In this document: piece after piece, positions 38,447 through 47,924 of the stretch
Layout: each line of letters starts with the position of its first letter
Numbering within the stretch: the stretch's first letter is position 1
Assembly (NCBI GenBank): GCA_951813515.1
Contig: OX638346.1
Location: 2,039,617 to 2,103,616 of the forward strand
Direction: 5' to 3'
DNA: 64,000 nucleotides
Source: an uncultured Pseudomonadales bacterium
Lineage (GTDB): Bacteria; Pseudomonadota; Gammaproteobacteria; Pseudomonadales; Azotimanducaceae
Made by a program: the position numbers and the translations under genes
The notes under the pieces: generated by a model
Database searches by the model: none
Told to the model about the DNA's origin: nothing
What the model saw: only the letters and a program-made list of their open reading frames with translations

Positions 38447-39878
38447 CTTGCCAGCGCAGGTCTAGCCTGCGCGCCGCTTCCACGTCGTCGAGGCGTTTGG
38501 CGGGCAGATCGTGTGGCGCCGACTTGACGAGTTCCGGGTTTGATTCAGCTTCGGCGAGGACGTTTGCCATCGCGTCCACGAACGCGTCGATCTCTTCCTT
38601 CGACTCCGTTTCGGTGGGCTCGATGAGGAAGCACTCCGGTACCAGCAGTGGGAAGTAGGTTGTGGGCGCGTGGACGCCGTAGTCGAGGAGGCGTTTCGCG
38701 AAGTCCATCGCGGAGACGCCAAATCTTCTTTTCTGTGCGGCCAGGGTCACGATGAACTCGTGACAGGCTCGCCGATTCGGATAGGCGATGTCGAAACCCT
38801 CTTGCCCTAGTCTCGCGGCGAGATAGTTGGCGTTCAGGGTCGCGAATTCGCCAACGCGCTGCATGCCCTCGCTGCCGAGCATGAGGGCGTAGGCCAGGGC
38901 GCGCAGGAGAATGCCCGCATTGCCCATGAAGGCCGACAACCGGCCGATGCTGTGCGGGGGTTCCGTCCATCGATAGCCCTCGGCGGTCTTTTCGACGATT
39001 GGGCCGGGCAAGTAGGGCGCCAGCAATTCTCCGGCCCCGACGGGACCGGCGCCGGGCCCGCCGCCGCCATGGGGTGTTGCGAACGTCTTGTGCAGGTTGA
39101 GGTGCAGCACATCGAAGCCCATGTCGGCCGGCTTCACCTTGCCCAGGACCGCATTCAGATTGGCGCCGTCGTAGTACAGCAGTCCCCCTGCGTCATGAAC
39201 GATAGCGGCGATCTCCTCGATGCGCCGTTCGAACAGGCCGCAGGTGGACGGGTTCGTGGTCATGAGTCCCGCTGTCGCCGGCCCTACCGCGGCTTTGAGG
39301 GCCTCGATTTCGACATCGCCGTCGGGTCCGACCGCTACCTCTCGGACGATGCAGCCGCACATCGAGGCCGTCGCGGGGTTGGTGCCGTGGGCGGTCGCGG
39401 GAACGAGTATCTCGTTGCGCCCGGTGTCGCCGCGCGCGGCGTGATAGGAGCGGATCATGGCGACCCCCGCGAACTCGCCCTGGGCGCCGGCCATGGGCGT
39501 CAACGAGACGCTGCCCATCCCCGTCGCGCGCTGGAGAATCTCTTGGAGTTCGTGGAGGCAGGCGAGGAAACCCTGGCTGACGGATACCGGTGCAAGCGGA
39601 TGGCGGTCCAGGAAGCCCGGGGTGCTCGCGGCCCGGTGCGTACCCCTCGGGTTGTACTTCATCGTGCACGACCCGAGTGGATAGAACTGCGTATCGATGG
39701 AGTAATTGAGGCCCGACAGGCGGGTATAGTGGCGCACAGCCTGAAGTTCCGAGACCTCCGGCAGCGCCGGCAGATGCTCCCGCAGGGCCGTCTTGGGCAG
39801 GTCTTCAACGGATTCCGGTGCCGGTACCTGGGCGCCCGCACGCCGTTGGGCACGGGCGAGATCGAAGATCGTCTCCAT
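38427..39878 (-). CDS. gcvPB: Glycine dehydrogenase (decarboxylating) subunit 2
   Basis: 483 residues from the ATG at 39878, overlapping the gcvPA stop (ATGA). It carries the PLP site: [20 protein letters not shown] with the Schiff-base Lys. [49 protein letters not shown] and [11 protein letters not shown] are typical of the P-protein C-terminal half. Together with GcvPA it decarboxylates glycine and loads the aminomethyl group onto GcvH. E. coli has a single fused GcvP; the split form is found in many other bacteria. Confidence 0.95.
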
Positions 39879-41266
39879 CAGGCGGCCCTCCTGACAGCGT
39901 CCTGAAGGGCGTTTGCAAACTGCCGAATGTCGCTGGTCGTGCGCTTTTCCGTGGCGCATACGAGAAGGCAGTCGGACAGGTCGCTGAAGTAGGGACCAAG
40001 GGCGAGTCCACCCAACATGCCCCGCGACGCCATCGTTTCCACGATAGGCTGCGCCGGTTGCCCCAGGCGCAGTACGCATTCGTGGAAGTAGGGGGCGTCG
40101 AACCGTCGGGGCAGTTCAAGGGCCGCTACAACGTCACGCGTTCGTGCGTGACAGGCGCTGGCCACGTTCCGCAGACCCTCGGGTCCGAGGAGGCTGAGGT
40201 AGATTGTGGCGGCGGTAACCAGGAGGCCCTGGTTCGTGCAGATGTTCGACGTGGCCTTGGCCCGTCGGATGTGCTGTTCGCGCGCCTGCAACGTCAGCGT
40301 GAAGCCGGGATTGCCATCGAGGTCCCGGGTTCGCCCGACAATGCGTCCCGGCAGTTGCCGCACCAGCGATTGCCGGGTGCAGATGAAACCGAAGGACGGT
40401 CCACCGGAAGCCATGGGGATGCCAAGCGGTTGGCCGTCGCCGCAGACGATGTCCGCGCCGCCGTCACCCCAATTGGCGGGGGCCTTGAGCAGGCCGAGGG
40501 TCATCGGGTTGACGCACGCGACGGTCAATGCGCCGCATTCGTGCGCCTGGTCCGTTATGGCGTCGACATTCTCCAGCAGTCCGAAAAAGTTGGGCTGCTG
40601 GACGACGACTGCGGCGGGCGGCTCGGACAGCCCCGTCACCCGGCCCGGGTCCGCCAGGCCGTTCTCTCCGTACGGCAGTTGCACGATGTCGATGCCCTGA
40701 TGGCCGACGATGTTACGCGCCGCGGCGACATAGAGTGGATGCACCGCACCGGCGAGGGCAACGCGCCGCCTTCCGCCGGCTGGTCTACCCTTCGAACGTC
40801 GCTCGCCCGCCCGAACCGCCATCAGGATGGTTTCGGCGAGCCCCGAGCCGCCGTCGTATACCGACGCGTTGCAGACGTCCATGCCTGTCAGTTCGGACAT
40901 CATGGTCTGGAACTCGTAGACCAGTTGCAGCGTTCCCTGGCTTGCCTCCGCCTGGTACGGCGTATAGGCGGTCATGAACTCGCCGCGGCTGGCGATGTCC
41001 CAGACGGCCGAGGGAATGTGGTGGTCGTAGGCGCCGGCGCCGAGGAAACACGGCCCGGTCTCGTCGGCGCGCGCGCGCTCCGCCATGTGACGCAGCATTT
41101 CCATTTCCGACATGCCTGCGGCGTCGCCGGCCGCGGGCGCATTGTTGCCCCTGCCCGTGTTGAGCAGGTTCGACGGAATCTCGTCGAACAGTTCGTCGAT
41201 GTCCGCGGCGCCGACGACCGCCAGCATGGATGCCACGTCGGCGTTGGTGTGCGGTAGGAACGGCAT
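39878..41266 (-). CDS. gcvPA: Glycine dehydrogenase (decarboxylating) subunit 1
   Basis: 462 residues, the N-terminal half of P-protein as a separate subunit. Marks: FLPHTNADVASMLAVVG, FLGAGAYDHHIPSAVWDIAS, FMTAYTPYQAEASQGTLQLV, ELTGMDVCNASVYDGGSG, and GGPSFGFICTRQSLVRQLPG with QHIRRAKATSNICTNQGL. It lies 89 bases behind gcvH, a gap that holds a REP-like palindrome, and is coupled to gcvPB. Confidence 0.95.
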   Translation of the reverse strand: MPFLPHTNADVASMLAVVGAADIDELFDEIPSNLLNTGRGNNAPAAGDAAGMSEMEMLRHMAERARADETGPCFLGAGAYDHHIPSAVWDIASRGEFMTAYTPYQAEASQGTLQLVYEFQTMMSELTGMDVCNASVYDGGSGLAETILMAVRAGERRSKGRPAGGRRRVALAGAVHPLYVAAARNIVGHQGIDIVQLPYGENGLADPGRVTGLSEPPAAVVVQQPNFFGLLENVDAITDQAHECGALTVACVNPMTLGLLKAPANWGDGGADIVCGDGQPLGIPMASGGPSFGFICTRQSLVRQLPGRIVGRTRDLDGNPGFTLTLQAREQHIRRAKATSNICTNQGLLVTAATIYLSLLGPEGLRNVASACHARTRDVVAALELPRRFDAPYFHECVLRLGQPAQPIVETMASRGMLGGLALGPYFSDLSDCLLVCATEKRTTSDIRQFANALQDAVRRAA

Positions 41267-41304
41267 CGTCGCTTACGCCCGCATGCGGGAATCCAGGTTG
41301 CGGA

Positions 41305-41350
41305 AACAAACGTCCCGAGTCGCTGGTGCTCCCGGGGACGATTGTCCCAT
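41305..41350. repeat. REP-like palindromic repeat, copy 2
   Basis: aacaaacgtcccgagtcgct ... cccggggacgattgtcccat folds as a hairpin and matches the element at 9760-9806 along its whole length. It lies in the gcvH-gcvPA gap of one operon, where a hairpin could protect the upstream transcript or lower downstream expression. Confidence 0.6.
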
Positions 41351-41355
41351 CGCCG

Positions 41356-41757
41356 TCATTCTCCGGCTTCGCTTGCTTCGCAGAATTCCGAGTACTCCGC
41401 AGCGTCCATGAGGTCTTCCATTTCGTCGGACGAATCCGGCGCGATGGCAAAGAACCAGCCATCTCCGTAGGGATCCTGGTTCACGAGTTCGGGCGCGTCC
41501 TCGAGCGAGGTATTGATGGCGACCACGGTCCCGGATACGGGTGCGTAGATGTCAGATGCCGCCTTGACAGACTCGACCACGCCAGCTTCCGCTCCGGCGT
41601 CCACCTGCTGGTCCACTTCGGGAAGTTCGACGTAGACCACGTCTCCGAGTTGCTCCTGCGCATAGTCGCTGACGCCGACCACGACGTTGCCGTCGTCGTC
41701 GAGCCGGGCCCATTCGTGTGTTTCCGCATACCTCGCGTCCGTTGGCGTATCAGTCAT
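41356..41757 (-). CDS. gcvH: Glycine cleavage system H protein
   Basis: 133 residues, the lipoyl carrier of the glycine cleavage complex. [40 protein letters not shown], and [20 protein letters not shown] with the lipoylated Lys are canonical; [20 protein letters not shown] completes the signature. It begins 8 bases inside the gcvT 3' end. Confidence 0.96.
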   Translation of the reverse strand: MTDTPTDARYAETHEWARLDDDGNVVVGVSDYAQEQLGDVVYVELPEVDQQVDAGAEAGVVESVKAASDIYAPVSGTVVAINTSLEDAPELVNQDPYGDGWFFAIAPDSSDEMEDLMDAAEYSEFCEASEAGE

Positions 41758-42949
41758 GTGTCTGTCCGGATTTCCGAGCGCCGGGTGCAGGCGCTGCCTT
41801 CACTTTTTTTTTTGTGAATGGTGGTCTAACGATACGGCCGCGCCTCTCTCGTCCCCTGACGAGAATACCGATATCGCCGGTGGCGGCTCGCGGCACCCGC
41901 GCGAGGCCGATACTGTAACCCAACGTGGGAGAGAAAATACCGCTTCGAACTTCGCCTTCGCCAGCATTTGTCACCACTTTCATGCCACGACGCATGACGC
42001 CTCGGTCTTGGAGCGCAATGCCGGTCAGTTTGTTCCCTATCCCGGTGGCGCGTTGCGCCTCCAGTGCGGCGCGGCCGATGAATTCCCGGTCCGCTGGTTC
42101 GAAGGCCACGGTCCAGGCGAGGTTGGACTCCAGCGGCGTGGTCGTCTCGTCCATGTCCTGGCCGTACAGGTTGAGACCCGCTTCCAGCCGCAGCGTGTCT
42201 CTTGCGCCAAGACCTGCCGGACGAACGCCCGCCGACGCGAGGGCGTGCCACAGCCCGGAGGCATCCGGGTCGGGCAGCATGACCTCCACGCCGTCCTCTC
42301 CCGTATAGCCGGTGCGGGCGATCATCCAACCGTGCGTCGGTTCCATGGAACGAACGCCTCCGGGGTGCGCTGGCGACTCGGGGTGGGGAACTTCAAGGGC
42401 ATGGAATCGCCTGCACTCGGCGACCCGGGCAAGGCCGGTCGCCTGTGCGAACAGCGCCACGGCGTCGGGACCTTGCACGGCGATCATGGCGACGTCATCC
42501 CGCTCGACCCACACGGTGTCGAAATGTCCGGCGCGAGCGACATACCAGGCGATGACCCTTTCTCGCGTCGCCGCATTGGAGACGACCCGATAGCCTCCTT
42601 CCCGGCGGTACACGATCACGTCGTCGATGATGCCGCCCGCCTCGTTCAGGAGAACGCCGTAGAGGGCCTCGCCCGCCGCTTTCAGCTTTGCCACATCGTT
42701 GGCGACGACGTGCCTGAGGAAAGCGGTGGTCCCGGGCCCCTCGAAGTCGACCATGGTCATGTGCGAGACGTCGAATATGCCGGCGCTCGCCCGCACCGCA
42801 TGATGTTCTTCGATCTGGGAGCCGTACCGGATCGGCATGGCCCAGCCGGCGAACCCGGTCATCTTCGCGCCGGCGGCGATGTGGATGTCGAACAGCGGGG
42901 TGTGACTGAGCGCCTGGTCATTCACTGGGCACTGCTCCGCAATCGGCAT
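41750..42949 (-). CDS. gcvT: Aminomethyltransferase (glycine cleavage T protein)
   Basis: 399 residues. It releases ammonia from the H-protein-bound aminomethyl group and makes methylene-THF. Marks: [72 protein letters not shown], and [19 protein letters not shown]. Near the end a run of ten A (10 T at 41804-41813) encodes TKKK and is followed by a ~17-residue basic tail longer than usual. The ATG directly follows the stop of the upstream hydroxylase gene. Confidence 0.95.
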   Translation of the reverse strand: MPIAEQCPVNDQALSHTPLFDIHIAAGAKMTGFAGWAMPIRYGSQIEEHHAVRASAGIFDVSHMTMVDFEGPGTTAFLRHVVANDVAKLKAAGEALYGVLLNEAGGIIDDVIVYRREGGYRVVSNAATRERVIAWYVARAGHFDTVWVERDDVAMIAVQGPDAVALFAQATGLARVAECRRFHALEVPHPESPAHPGGVRSMEPTHGWMIARTGYTGEDGVEVMLPDPDASGLWHALASAGVRPAGLGARDTLRLEAGLNLYGQDMDETTTPLESNLAWTVAFEPADREFIGRAALEAQRATGIGNKLTGIALQDRGVMRRGMKVVTNAGEGEVRSGIFSPTLGYSIGLARVPRAATGDIGILVRGRERRGRIVRPPFTKKKVKAAPAPGARKSGQTHD

Positions 42950-44158
42950 TCATGAGAACCTCGCCAGCACGCCCACGCCCATGGCCTCGCGAACGAGCCG
43001 CCGCTTGATTCCCGGCGCGGCGTCGATCATCCGTACGCCGCTGTTTCTGATCCAGCGGCCGAAGGGGCCGCCGTAGGCGTATCCCTCGCGAAACCCGGTC
43101 ATGAGGGCGATCATCATCTCTGCGCGAGTTCGCCGCCGCAAGGCAAAGCCGCGCCAGCGGCCGGGCCGACCGAGATCTCCGGAATCGCGCTGCGCTTCCT
43201 CCGCGATGCTGGCGACGTCCTCCAGGCCCAGGTTGACTCCTTGCCCGGCGAGCGGGTGCAGCGTATGCGCGGCGTCGCCGATGAACAGGACTCTCGGTGC
43301 CGGGTTGAAGTCCCGAACGATGCGTTGCGGCAGCGGGAACACGAACCGGCGGTCGATCTTCTCGATGCGCCCCAGCACGAGTTCCGAGGCGCCCTCCAGC
43401 GCGGCGGCGAGTACGGTATCGTCCAGTGCGGCGAGTGCGTGTGCCTTGTCTTGCGCTGTGCTCCAGATGACGGCGCAGCACCTCGGATCGGCAAGGGGAA
43501 GGAGTGCCAGGGGACCCGTTTCGGAGAACCGCTGGTAGGCAACCCTTCGATGCGCATGTTCAACCCGGACCACGGTCGCGAGTGCCGCGTCGCCGCCGCT
43601 TCGGTCAGCCATGCCTGTCCCCACGAGTTTCCTCACCTTCGAGTCAGCACCGTCGGCGCCGATCAGCAGTCGCGTCGAAACTGAACGGTTTCCCAACTCG
43701 ACGGTTACGGCCGTGCTTCCGGGTACGAAGCCGGAGACAGATCCTTCGATCCAGTCGACAGTGGATATGCCATCGCAGGCGTCGCATAGCGCGACGCAGG
43801 CGCGGCTCGATTCGATCATCCAGGCGAGGGCCTCCACCTGAGCTTCGCTCGCGCTGAAGGTGATACGGCTGCCGCCATGCTCTTCCCACACGCACATTTC
43901 ATCGATAGGGCTTGCGTCGATCTCGACATCCATAAGATCGATGGATTGTTGCGACAAGGCGACGGAGCGGACATCGAAGCCGAGTTCGCCCACCGCCTGG
44001 CGCGGTAGGCGGTGATCGATCAGTGCGACGCGAAGACCGATTCGCCCAAGCGTCAATGCCGCCGCGGCGCCAACGAGCCCAGCGCCCACGACTACGGCAT
44101 CGTAGAGATCCGCCTGAGGTGCGGATGTCGCGGACCGTGTCTCTGTACCGGCTGTCAT
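42950..44158 (-). CDS. ubiH: FAD-dependent ubiquinone biosynthesis hydroxylase (UbiH/UbiI/Coq6 family)
   Basis: 402 residues from the ATG at 44158. Class A flavin monooxygenase: DAVVVGAGLVGAAAALTLGR (FAD loop), RLLIGADGADSKVRKLVGTG, and VLFIGDAAHTLHPLAGQGVN with LGLEDVAS. Position between pepP and gcvT matches E. coli, where ubiH and ubiI lie there; only one such gene is present here, so which ring position it hydroxylates is open. It is first in the gcv operon, linking quinone and C1 genes. Confidence 0.85.
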   Translation of the reverse strand: MTAGTETRSATSAPQADLYDAVVVGAGLVGAAAALTLGRIGLRVALIDHRLPRQAVGELGFDVRSVALSQQSIDLMDVEIDASPIDEMCVWEEHGGSRITFSASEAQVEALAWMIESSRACVALCDACDGISTVDWIEGSVSGFVPGSTAVTVELGNRSVSTRLLIGADGADSKVRKLVGTGMADRSGGDAALATVVRVEHAHRRVAYQRFSETGPLALLPLADPRCCAVIWSTAQDKAHALAALDDTVLAAALEGASELVLGRIEKIDRRFVFPLPQRIVRDFNPAPRVLFIGDAAHTLHPLAGQGVNLGLEDVASIAEEAQRDSGDLGRPGRWRGFALRRRTRAEMMIALMTGFREGYAYGGPFGRWIRNSGVRMIDAAPGIKRRLVREAMGVGVLARFS

Positions 44159-44251
44159 GGTATGGATTCTCGCCCACAGGCAACGCCGAAGGAACCTCGC
44201 GAGTTCTTCTATCGGGTTGTCCGAAGTCGTCATTCACTCGGACAAACGGGA

Positions 44252-44450
44252 ATCGGATTCGTGCGTTTTGTATTCCGAATGCGCGCGTGGGCCACCAAGC
44301 GCTATGTCGGGATGGCGAACAGGTAACAGAAGCCACGCACGGGAAGCCAGGAACTTGGTGCAGCCACTTCCGCCGGCGGACTATCGGATTCGTGCGTTTT
44401 GCATTGCGAATGCGTGTGGGGCGGGTCTTATGGTCGTCAAGCGCTATGGC
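44252..44450. repeat. Two direct repeats in the pepP - ubiH spacer
   Basis: atcggattcgtgcgttttgt followed by attccgaatgcg (44252-44283) recurs almost exactly at 44383-44414. Both copies are followed by caagcgctatg (near 44297 and 44438). The unit is therefore about 60-68 bases, repeated 131 bases apart. The first half of each contains a weak palindrome (ggattcg/cgaat). It fills the ~300-base space between pepP and the ubiH-like gene, where no gene is seen. Confidence 0.75.
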
Positions 44451-44457
44451 GTACGGA

Positions 44458-45822
44458 TCACCGATGCGCGCCCTGCATCAGCGCTTCGATGTCCTGCACG
44501 GCTTTGGGGACGGACTCGGTCAGCACGCGATTCCCCGACTCCTCGATGAGGACGTCGTCTTCGATGCGAATGCCCATGCCGCGCCATGCTTCGTCGACGT
44601 CGTCGAAATCCGGGCCGTCCGGGATGTAGAGCCCTGGTTCGATCGTCAACACCATGCCGGGCTCGAGTGCGCGCCACTTCCCGTCGCGACGATATTCACC
44701 GACATCGTGCACGTCGATACCGAGCCAGTGCGAACAGCGGTGCACGGTGAATCGTTGGTAGGTCCCGGTCGCAAGTGCCTCGTCGATTCCTCCCGCGAGC
44801 AGGCCGAGGTCGATCAGACCCTCGGTGAGTACGCGGTCTGCGGCGTCCTGCGGCGCCGTGCAGTGCGCCCCGGGCACGGCGGCTTCCAATGCTGCGGCCT
44901 GGCCCGCCAGCACGACCTCGTAGAGTTCGCGCTGCCGGGGCGTGTACACGCCGTTGACGGGAAACGTCCGGGTCACGTCCGACGCGTAGTGCTGGAGTTC
45001 GCAACCGGCGTCGATCAGCACCAGGTCGCCGTCCCGAAGAAGACTGTCGTTCCTTACATAGTGCATGACGCAGGCGTTGCGTCCGCCGGCGACGATCGAC
45101 GGATACGCTGCAGCGCGGGCCCCGCCCTGCATGAATGCGTGCACCAGCACCGCTTCGAGTTGCGTCTCGCTCAGGTTCGGCAGGCAGTGGCGCATCGCGT
45201 CGATGTGCGCCCGCGCGGTGATGTCCGCCGCCGCCGCCATCAATCCTTGTTCGGCGGGAGACTTGAACAGGCGTTGCTCGTGCAGCAGGCGCTGCAGGGG
45301 GCGGAACTCGCACCCGCCGACGTTGGCTCCCCGGGCGCGGGCGGTGGACGCAGATTCGATCAGGCGCTGGTCGAACTTTGGGTATTCGCCCAATACGGTG
45401 TGAACGCACCAGCGCCCATCGAGAATGCGCGGCAGGATCTTGTCCAGCTCGGAGTGTGCGAAGGCGGCGTCGACCCCCAGCGCCTGGGGCGCACGCTCGG
45501 GACCCAGCCGTTCCCCGGTCCACTGCTCCCGTGCCGGATCGCGCTCCGGACAGAAGAGTACGGCTGCGCCCGGTTCCGCCCCGGGTGCGAGTACCAGAAC
45601 GCTGTCGGGCTCTTCGAAACCCGTAAGGTAGTAGAAGTCGCTGTCCTGGCGGAACGGATACTCGGTGTCGCGATTGCGATAGCGGATCGACGCGCCGGAA
45701 ACGATGGCGACATCATTGTCCGTGAGTGAAGCCAGCAAGCGAGCGCGGCGATCCCGGAATTCCGCCGGTTCGATGCCTGGCGCGGCCCCGGTTGCGGGGT
45801 CGGAGACGATACGCGTATTCAT
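44458..45822 (-). CDS. pepP: Xaa-Pro aminopeptidase
   Basis: 454 residues from the ATG at 45822. M24 metallopeptidase that removes N-terminal residues ahead of proline. An N-terminal domain (FRDRRARLLASLTDNDVAIV, YPFRQDSDFYYLTGFEEPDS) precedes the pita-bread domain with the metal ligands: LVLIDAGCELQHYASDVTRT (two Asp), RCSHWLGIDVHDVGEY (His), GMVLTIEPGLYIPDG (Glu) and IRIEDDVLIEESG (Glu). It diverges from the zapA operon, as in E. coli. Confidence 0.95.
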   Translation of the reverse strand: MNTRIVSDPATGAAPGIEPAEFRDRRARLLASLTDNDVAIVSGASIRYRNRDTEYPFRQDSDFYYLTGFEEPDSVLVLAPGAEPGAAVLFCPERDPAREQWTGERLGPERAPQALGVDAAFAHSELDKILPRILDGRWCVHTVLGEYPKFDQRLIESASTARARGANVGGCEFRPLQRLLHEQRLFKSPAEQGLMAAAADITARAHIDAMRHCLPNLSETQLEAVLVHAFMQGGARAAAYPSIVAGGRNACVMHYVRNDSLLRDGDLVLIDAGCELQHYASDVTRTFPVNGVYTPRQRELYEVVLAGQAAALEAAVPGAHCTAPQDAADRVLTEGLIDLGLLAGGIDEALATGTYQRFTVHRCSHWLGIDVHDVGEYRRDGKWRALEPGMVLTIEPGLYIPDGPDFDDVDEAWRGMGIRIEDDVLIEESGNRVLTESVPKAVQDIEALMQGAHR

Positions 45823-45937
45823 CTGAATGAGACTAGAGGGTTGTGTCAATGCTACCAACTTTCGACACGACGGCGGATGCTTCACATGCGCGTCTATCCG
45901 GTTCAAACTAGGCCTGTTCACGAGTACCAAAGAGCCG

Positions 45938-46147
45938 ATGTCTTCTCCTGGTCTGGCCCTTCTCGAAGAGAAGATCGACGCGTTGATCGAGCTTTGCGAA
46001 GCGTTGGCGGCGGAGAACCAGGCGCTCAAGGCGAAGCAGCAGTCCTTGACCGTGGACCGGGCGAGGTTGATCGAAAAGAATGAACTCGCGAAGACCAGGG
46101 TAGAGTCGATGATCAGCCGCCTTAAAGCGCAGGAGAAGATGCCGTGA
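45938..46147 (+). CDS. Small coiled-coil protein of the TIGR02449 type
   Basis: 69 residues from the ATG at 45938. Almost the whole protein is a heptad-rich helix: LLEEKIDALIELCEALAAEN, QALKAKQQSLTVDRARLIEK, NELAKTRVESMISRLKAQ. This matches the short conserved protein found directly upstream of zapA in many gammaproteobacteria. Its stop overlaps the zapA GTG (GTGA). A link to cell division is suggested by position only. Confidence 0.85.
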   Translation: MSSPGLALLEEKIDALIELCEALAAENQALKAKQQSLTVDRARLIEKNELAKTRVESMISRLKAQEKMP

Positions 46148-46461
46148 ACGACCAGACCACGGTCACCGTCAAGATTCTCGACAGGGACTACGAGGTGAGT
46201 TGCGGCGAGAGCGAGGTTGAAGATCTCGTGCGGGCCGCGCGCTCCCTCAGCGAGCGCATGCTTGAGATCAGGCAGGCCGGCAAGGCTGTCGGCCTCGACC
46301 GTATCGCGGTGATGGCGGCTCTCAACTACGCGCACGAATACCTTGAAATGAAGGATCGCCTTGCCCGCGCCGTCGCCGATGCCGACGACATGGCGGGCCG
46401 CATGGCCGAACGCGTCGCGGCAGCCCTGGCGGAACGCGAACCGTCGCGCGTGACGCGTTGA
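46144..46461 (+). CDS. zapA: Cell division protein ZapA
   Basis: 105 residues from a GTG at 46144. ZapA bundles FtsZ filaments at midcell. VTVKILDRDYEVSCGESEVE and DLVRAARSLSERMLEIRQAG are the N-terminal globular domain, and LDRIAVMAALNYAHEYLEMK leads into the C-terminal coiled coil. It is followed by the 6S RNA gene, the usual gammaproteobacterial order. Confidence 0.93.
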   Translation: MNDQTTVTVKILDRDYEVSCGESEVEDLVRAARSLSERMLEIRQAGKAVGLDRIAVMAALNYAHEYLEMKDRLARAVADADDMAGRMAERVAAALAEREPSRVTR

Positions 46462-46483
46462 CCGGTTGGGATATACTCCGATC

Positions 46484-46700
46484 TAGTCTCCTGGGGTGTT
46501 TGCCAGTCGGTACAGTCCTTGAGCCGTTAGAAAAAATAATGGGGGCTCCGCTGTGGAGCCGGTGAGCAAGCCCTACGCTGCCGCCTCGCGCCGGTTTCGG
46601 CGCCAGGCGTCATGTTGCGGGACGCCTTGGGCACATATGAATCCCCAACCTGAACCAGAACGGTTCAGGCAGTCCAGACAGCGGCGCGCTCGGGAGACCA
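46484..46700 (+). ncRNA. ssrS: 6S RNA
   Basis: Identified from position (zapA - here - fau) and from sequence. The 5' end gtctcctggggtgtttgcc pairs with the 3' end cgctcgggagac, closing the long stem. ccagtcggtacagtccttga and ccgctgtggagccggtgagc match conserved 6S segments flanking the central bubble, and gaacctg.. / ggttcagg form the 3' arm hairpin. A -10 box TATACT at 46472-46477 sits correctly upstream. 6S RNA binds sigma70 RNA polymerase as a promoter mimic. At ~217 nt it is longer than the 184-nt E. coli RNA. Confidence 0.88.
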
Positions 46701-46791
46701 CTCTTTCCTTACGGCAGGCGTGCGCGTTCGTACCCTGCCGGTTCATGTCAGTACGCCCGGAGACCTTTGCCGGCGGCACCGCCGAGGGGCC

Positions 46792-47352
46792 ATGACGTTG
46801 CGCCAAGACATGCGCGCACGTCGCCGCGCATTGTCAGCTTCCGGCCAGAGGCATCATGCGCATACTGCGTGTCGGCGTCTCGTCACTTCGGCCGTCATGT
46901 TGCGTGGCCTCGTTGCCGCGTATGCCGCGGCCGACGGCGAACTGAACCTGTGGCCGTTCATCGCCCGGCATCCCCGCATCGCGTTGCCTGTCGTCGAATC
47001 GGCGCAGCGCATGACCTTTCGCCGGTATCGCCTGGGCGATCCCTTGCGCAGCAATCGGTTCGGCATCGCAGAGCCCGCTGGCGGAGTGTGCGTCCCGATG
47101 ACGGCGCTCTCCGTCGTTCTGATGCCACTCGTTGCGTTCAGCGACGAAGGTCGCCGAATAGGCATGGGGGGAGGATTCTACGACCGCTACTTCGCGTCCA
47201 CGGGGCGCCCGCTGCTGGTCGGCGTCGCGCACGAGTTCCAACGCCTCGATCACATCCCGCACCGGGACTGGGACGTGCCGCTGGACGCGGTAGTGACGGA
47301 GTGCGGATGGCGCTACTTCACCGCGCGCGGCAAGGCCCTGCGGTTATACTGA
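46792..47352 (+). CDS. fau: 5-formyltetrahydrofolate cyclo-ligase
   Basis: 186 residues from the ATG at 46792 (gaggggc upstream). It recycles 5-formyl-THF with ATP to methenyl-THF. Marks: LRQDMRARRRALS at the start (substrate/ATP arginines), FGIAEPAGGVCVPM, and RRIGMGGGFYDRYFASTGRP, the family signature. It follows 6S RNA and is probably co-transcribed with it. The glycine cleavage genes in this window feed the same folate pool. Confidence 0.93.
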   Translation: MTLRQDMRARRRALSASGQRHHAHTACRRLVTSAVMLRGLVAAYAAADGELNLWPFIARHPRIALPVVESAQRMTFRRYRLGDPLRSNRFGIAEPAGGVCVPMTALSVVLMPLVAFSDEGRRIGMGGGFYDRYFASTGRPLLVGVAHEFQRLDHIPHRDWDVPLDAVVTECGWRYFTARGKALRLY

Positions 47353-47356
47353 GTGC

Positions 47357-47923
47357 ATGGCAGTTCGCAAGGTCATTCGCATGGGGCATCCGGTCCTGCG
47401 GCGACCCGCCCGCCCGTTGCGACCGGAGGAACTGACCAGCGACCGATTGCACCGGCTGGTAGCGGACATGGTCGATACCTTGCACGACTACGGCGGAATT
47501 GGCCTCGCGGCACCGCAAGTGGGCGAGAGCGTGCGCTTGGCGATGATCGAAATTCCCGGCGGACCCACTCGATACGGCGAACTGGATCACATGCCGCTGA
47601 CCGTGTGCGTCAATCCCGAGATCGAGATCGTGGATGAGACTGCGGCCGGGTACTGGGAGGGTTGCCTGTCGATACCCGGTTTGCGGGGCTTCGTCGAGCG
47701 GCCGCAGCACATTCGCGTGGCTTATCTCGACCTCAAGGGCGAGCGATGCGAAATCGAAGCGAGAGGATTCCTGGCGACGGTCTTTCAGCACGAGTTCGAT
47801 CACCTTGACGGCCGCCTGTTCGTCGACCGCATTCAGGATCCGACCAGACTGGCATTCGAGGAAGAGTTCGCGCGCTACGTGCTGTCTTCTGAAGATGGTG
47901 AGTCGGTAGACGGGGACAGCTAG
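47357..47923 (+). CDS. def: Peptide deformylase
   Basis: 188 residues. It removes the formyl group from nascent proteins. All three metal motifs are present: [29 protein letters not shown] (metal Cys) and [18 protein letters not shown] (HExxH variant with both His). Start [18 protein letters not shown] is typical. It begins 4 bases after fau. Position is unusual, since def is more often beside fmt; a second copy may exist elsewhere. Confidence 0.95.
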   Translation: MAVRKVIRMGHPVLRRPARPLRPEELTSDRLHRLVADMVDTLHDYGGIGLAAPQVGESVRLAMIEIPGGPTRYGELDHMPLTVCVNPEIEIVDETAAGYWEGCLSIPGLRGFVERPQHIRVAYLDLKGERCEIEARGFLATVFQHEFDHLDGRLFVDRIQDPTRLAFEEEFARYVLSSEDGESVDGDS

Positions 47924-47924
47924 C

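Noticed and set aside
41267..41355. Intrinsic terminator between gcvH and gcvPA
   Set aside because: The hairpin has no following T-run on the transcribed strand, and a copy elsewhere marks it as a dispersed palindromic repeat.
44159..44457. Glycine riboswitch ahead of the ubiH-gcvT operon
   Set aside because: I looked for the two conserved aptamer cores and saw no convincing match; the space is filled by the direct repeats instead.
46458..46477. TTGACC at 46458 as the -35 box of the 6S RNA promoter
   Set aside because: Only 8 bases separate it from the TATACT at 46472, too close for a sigma70 promoter; only the -10 box is kept.
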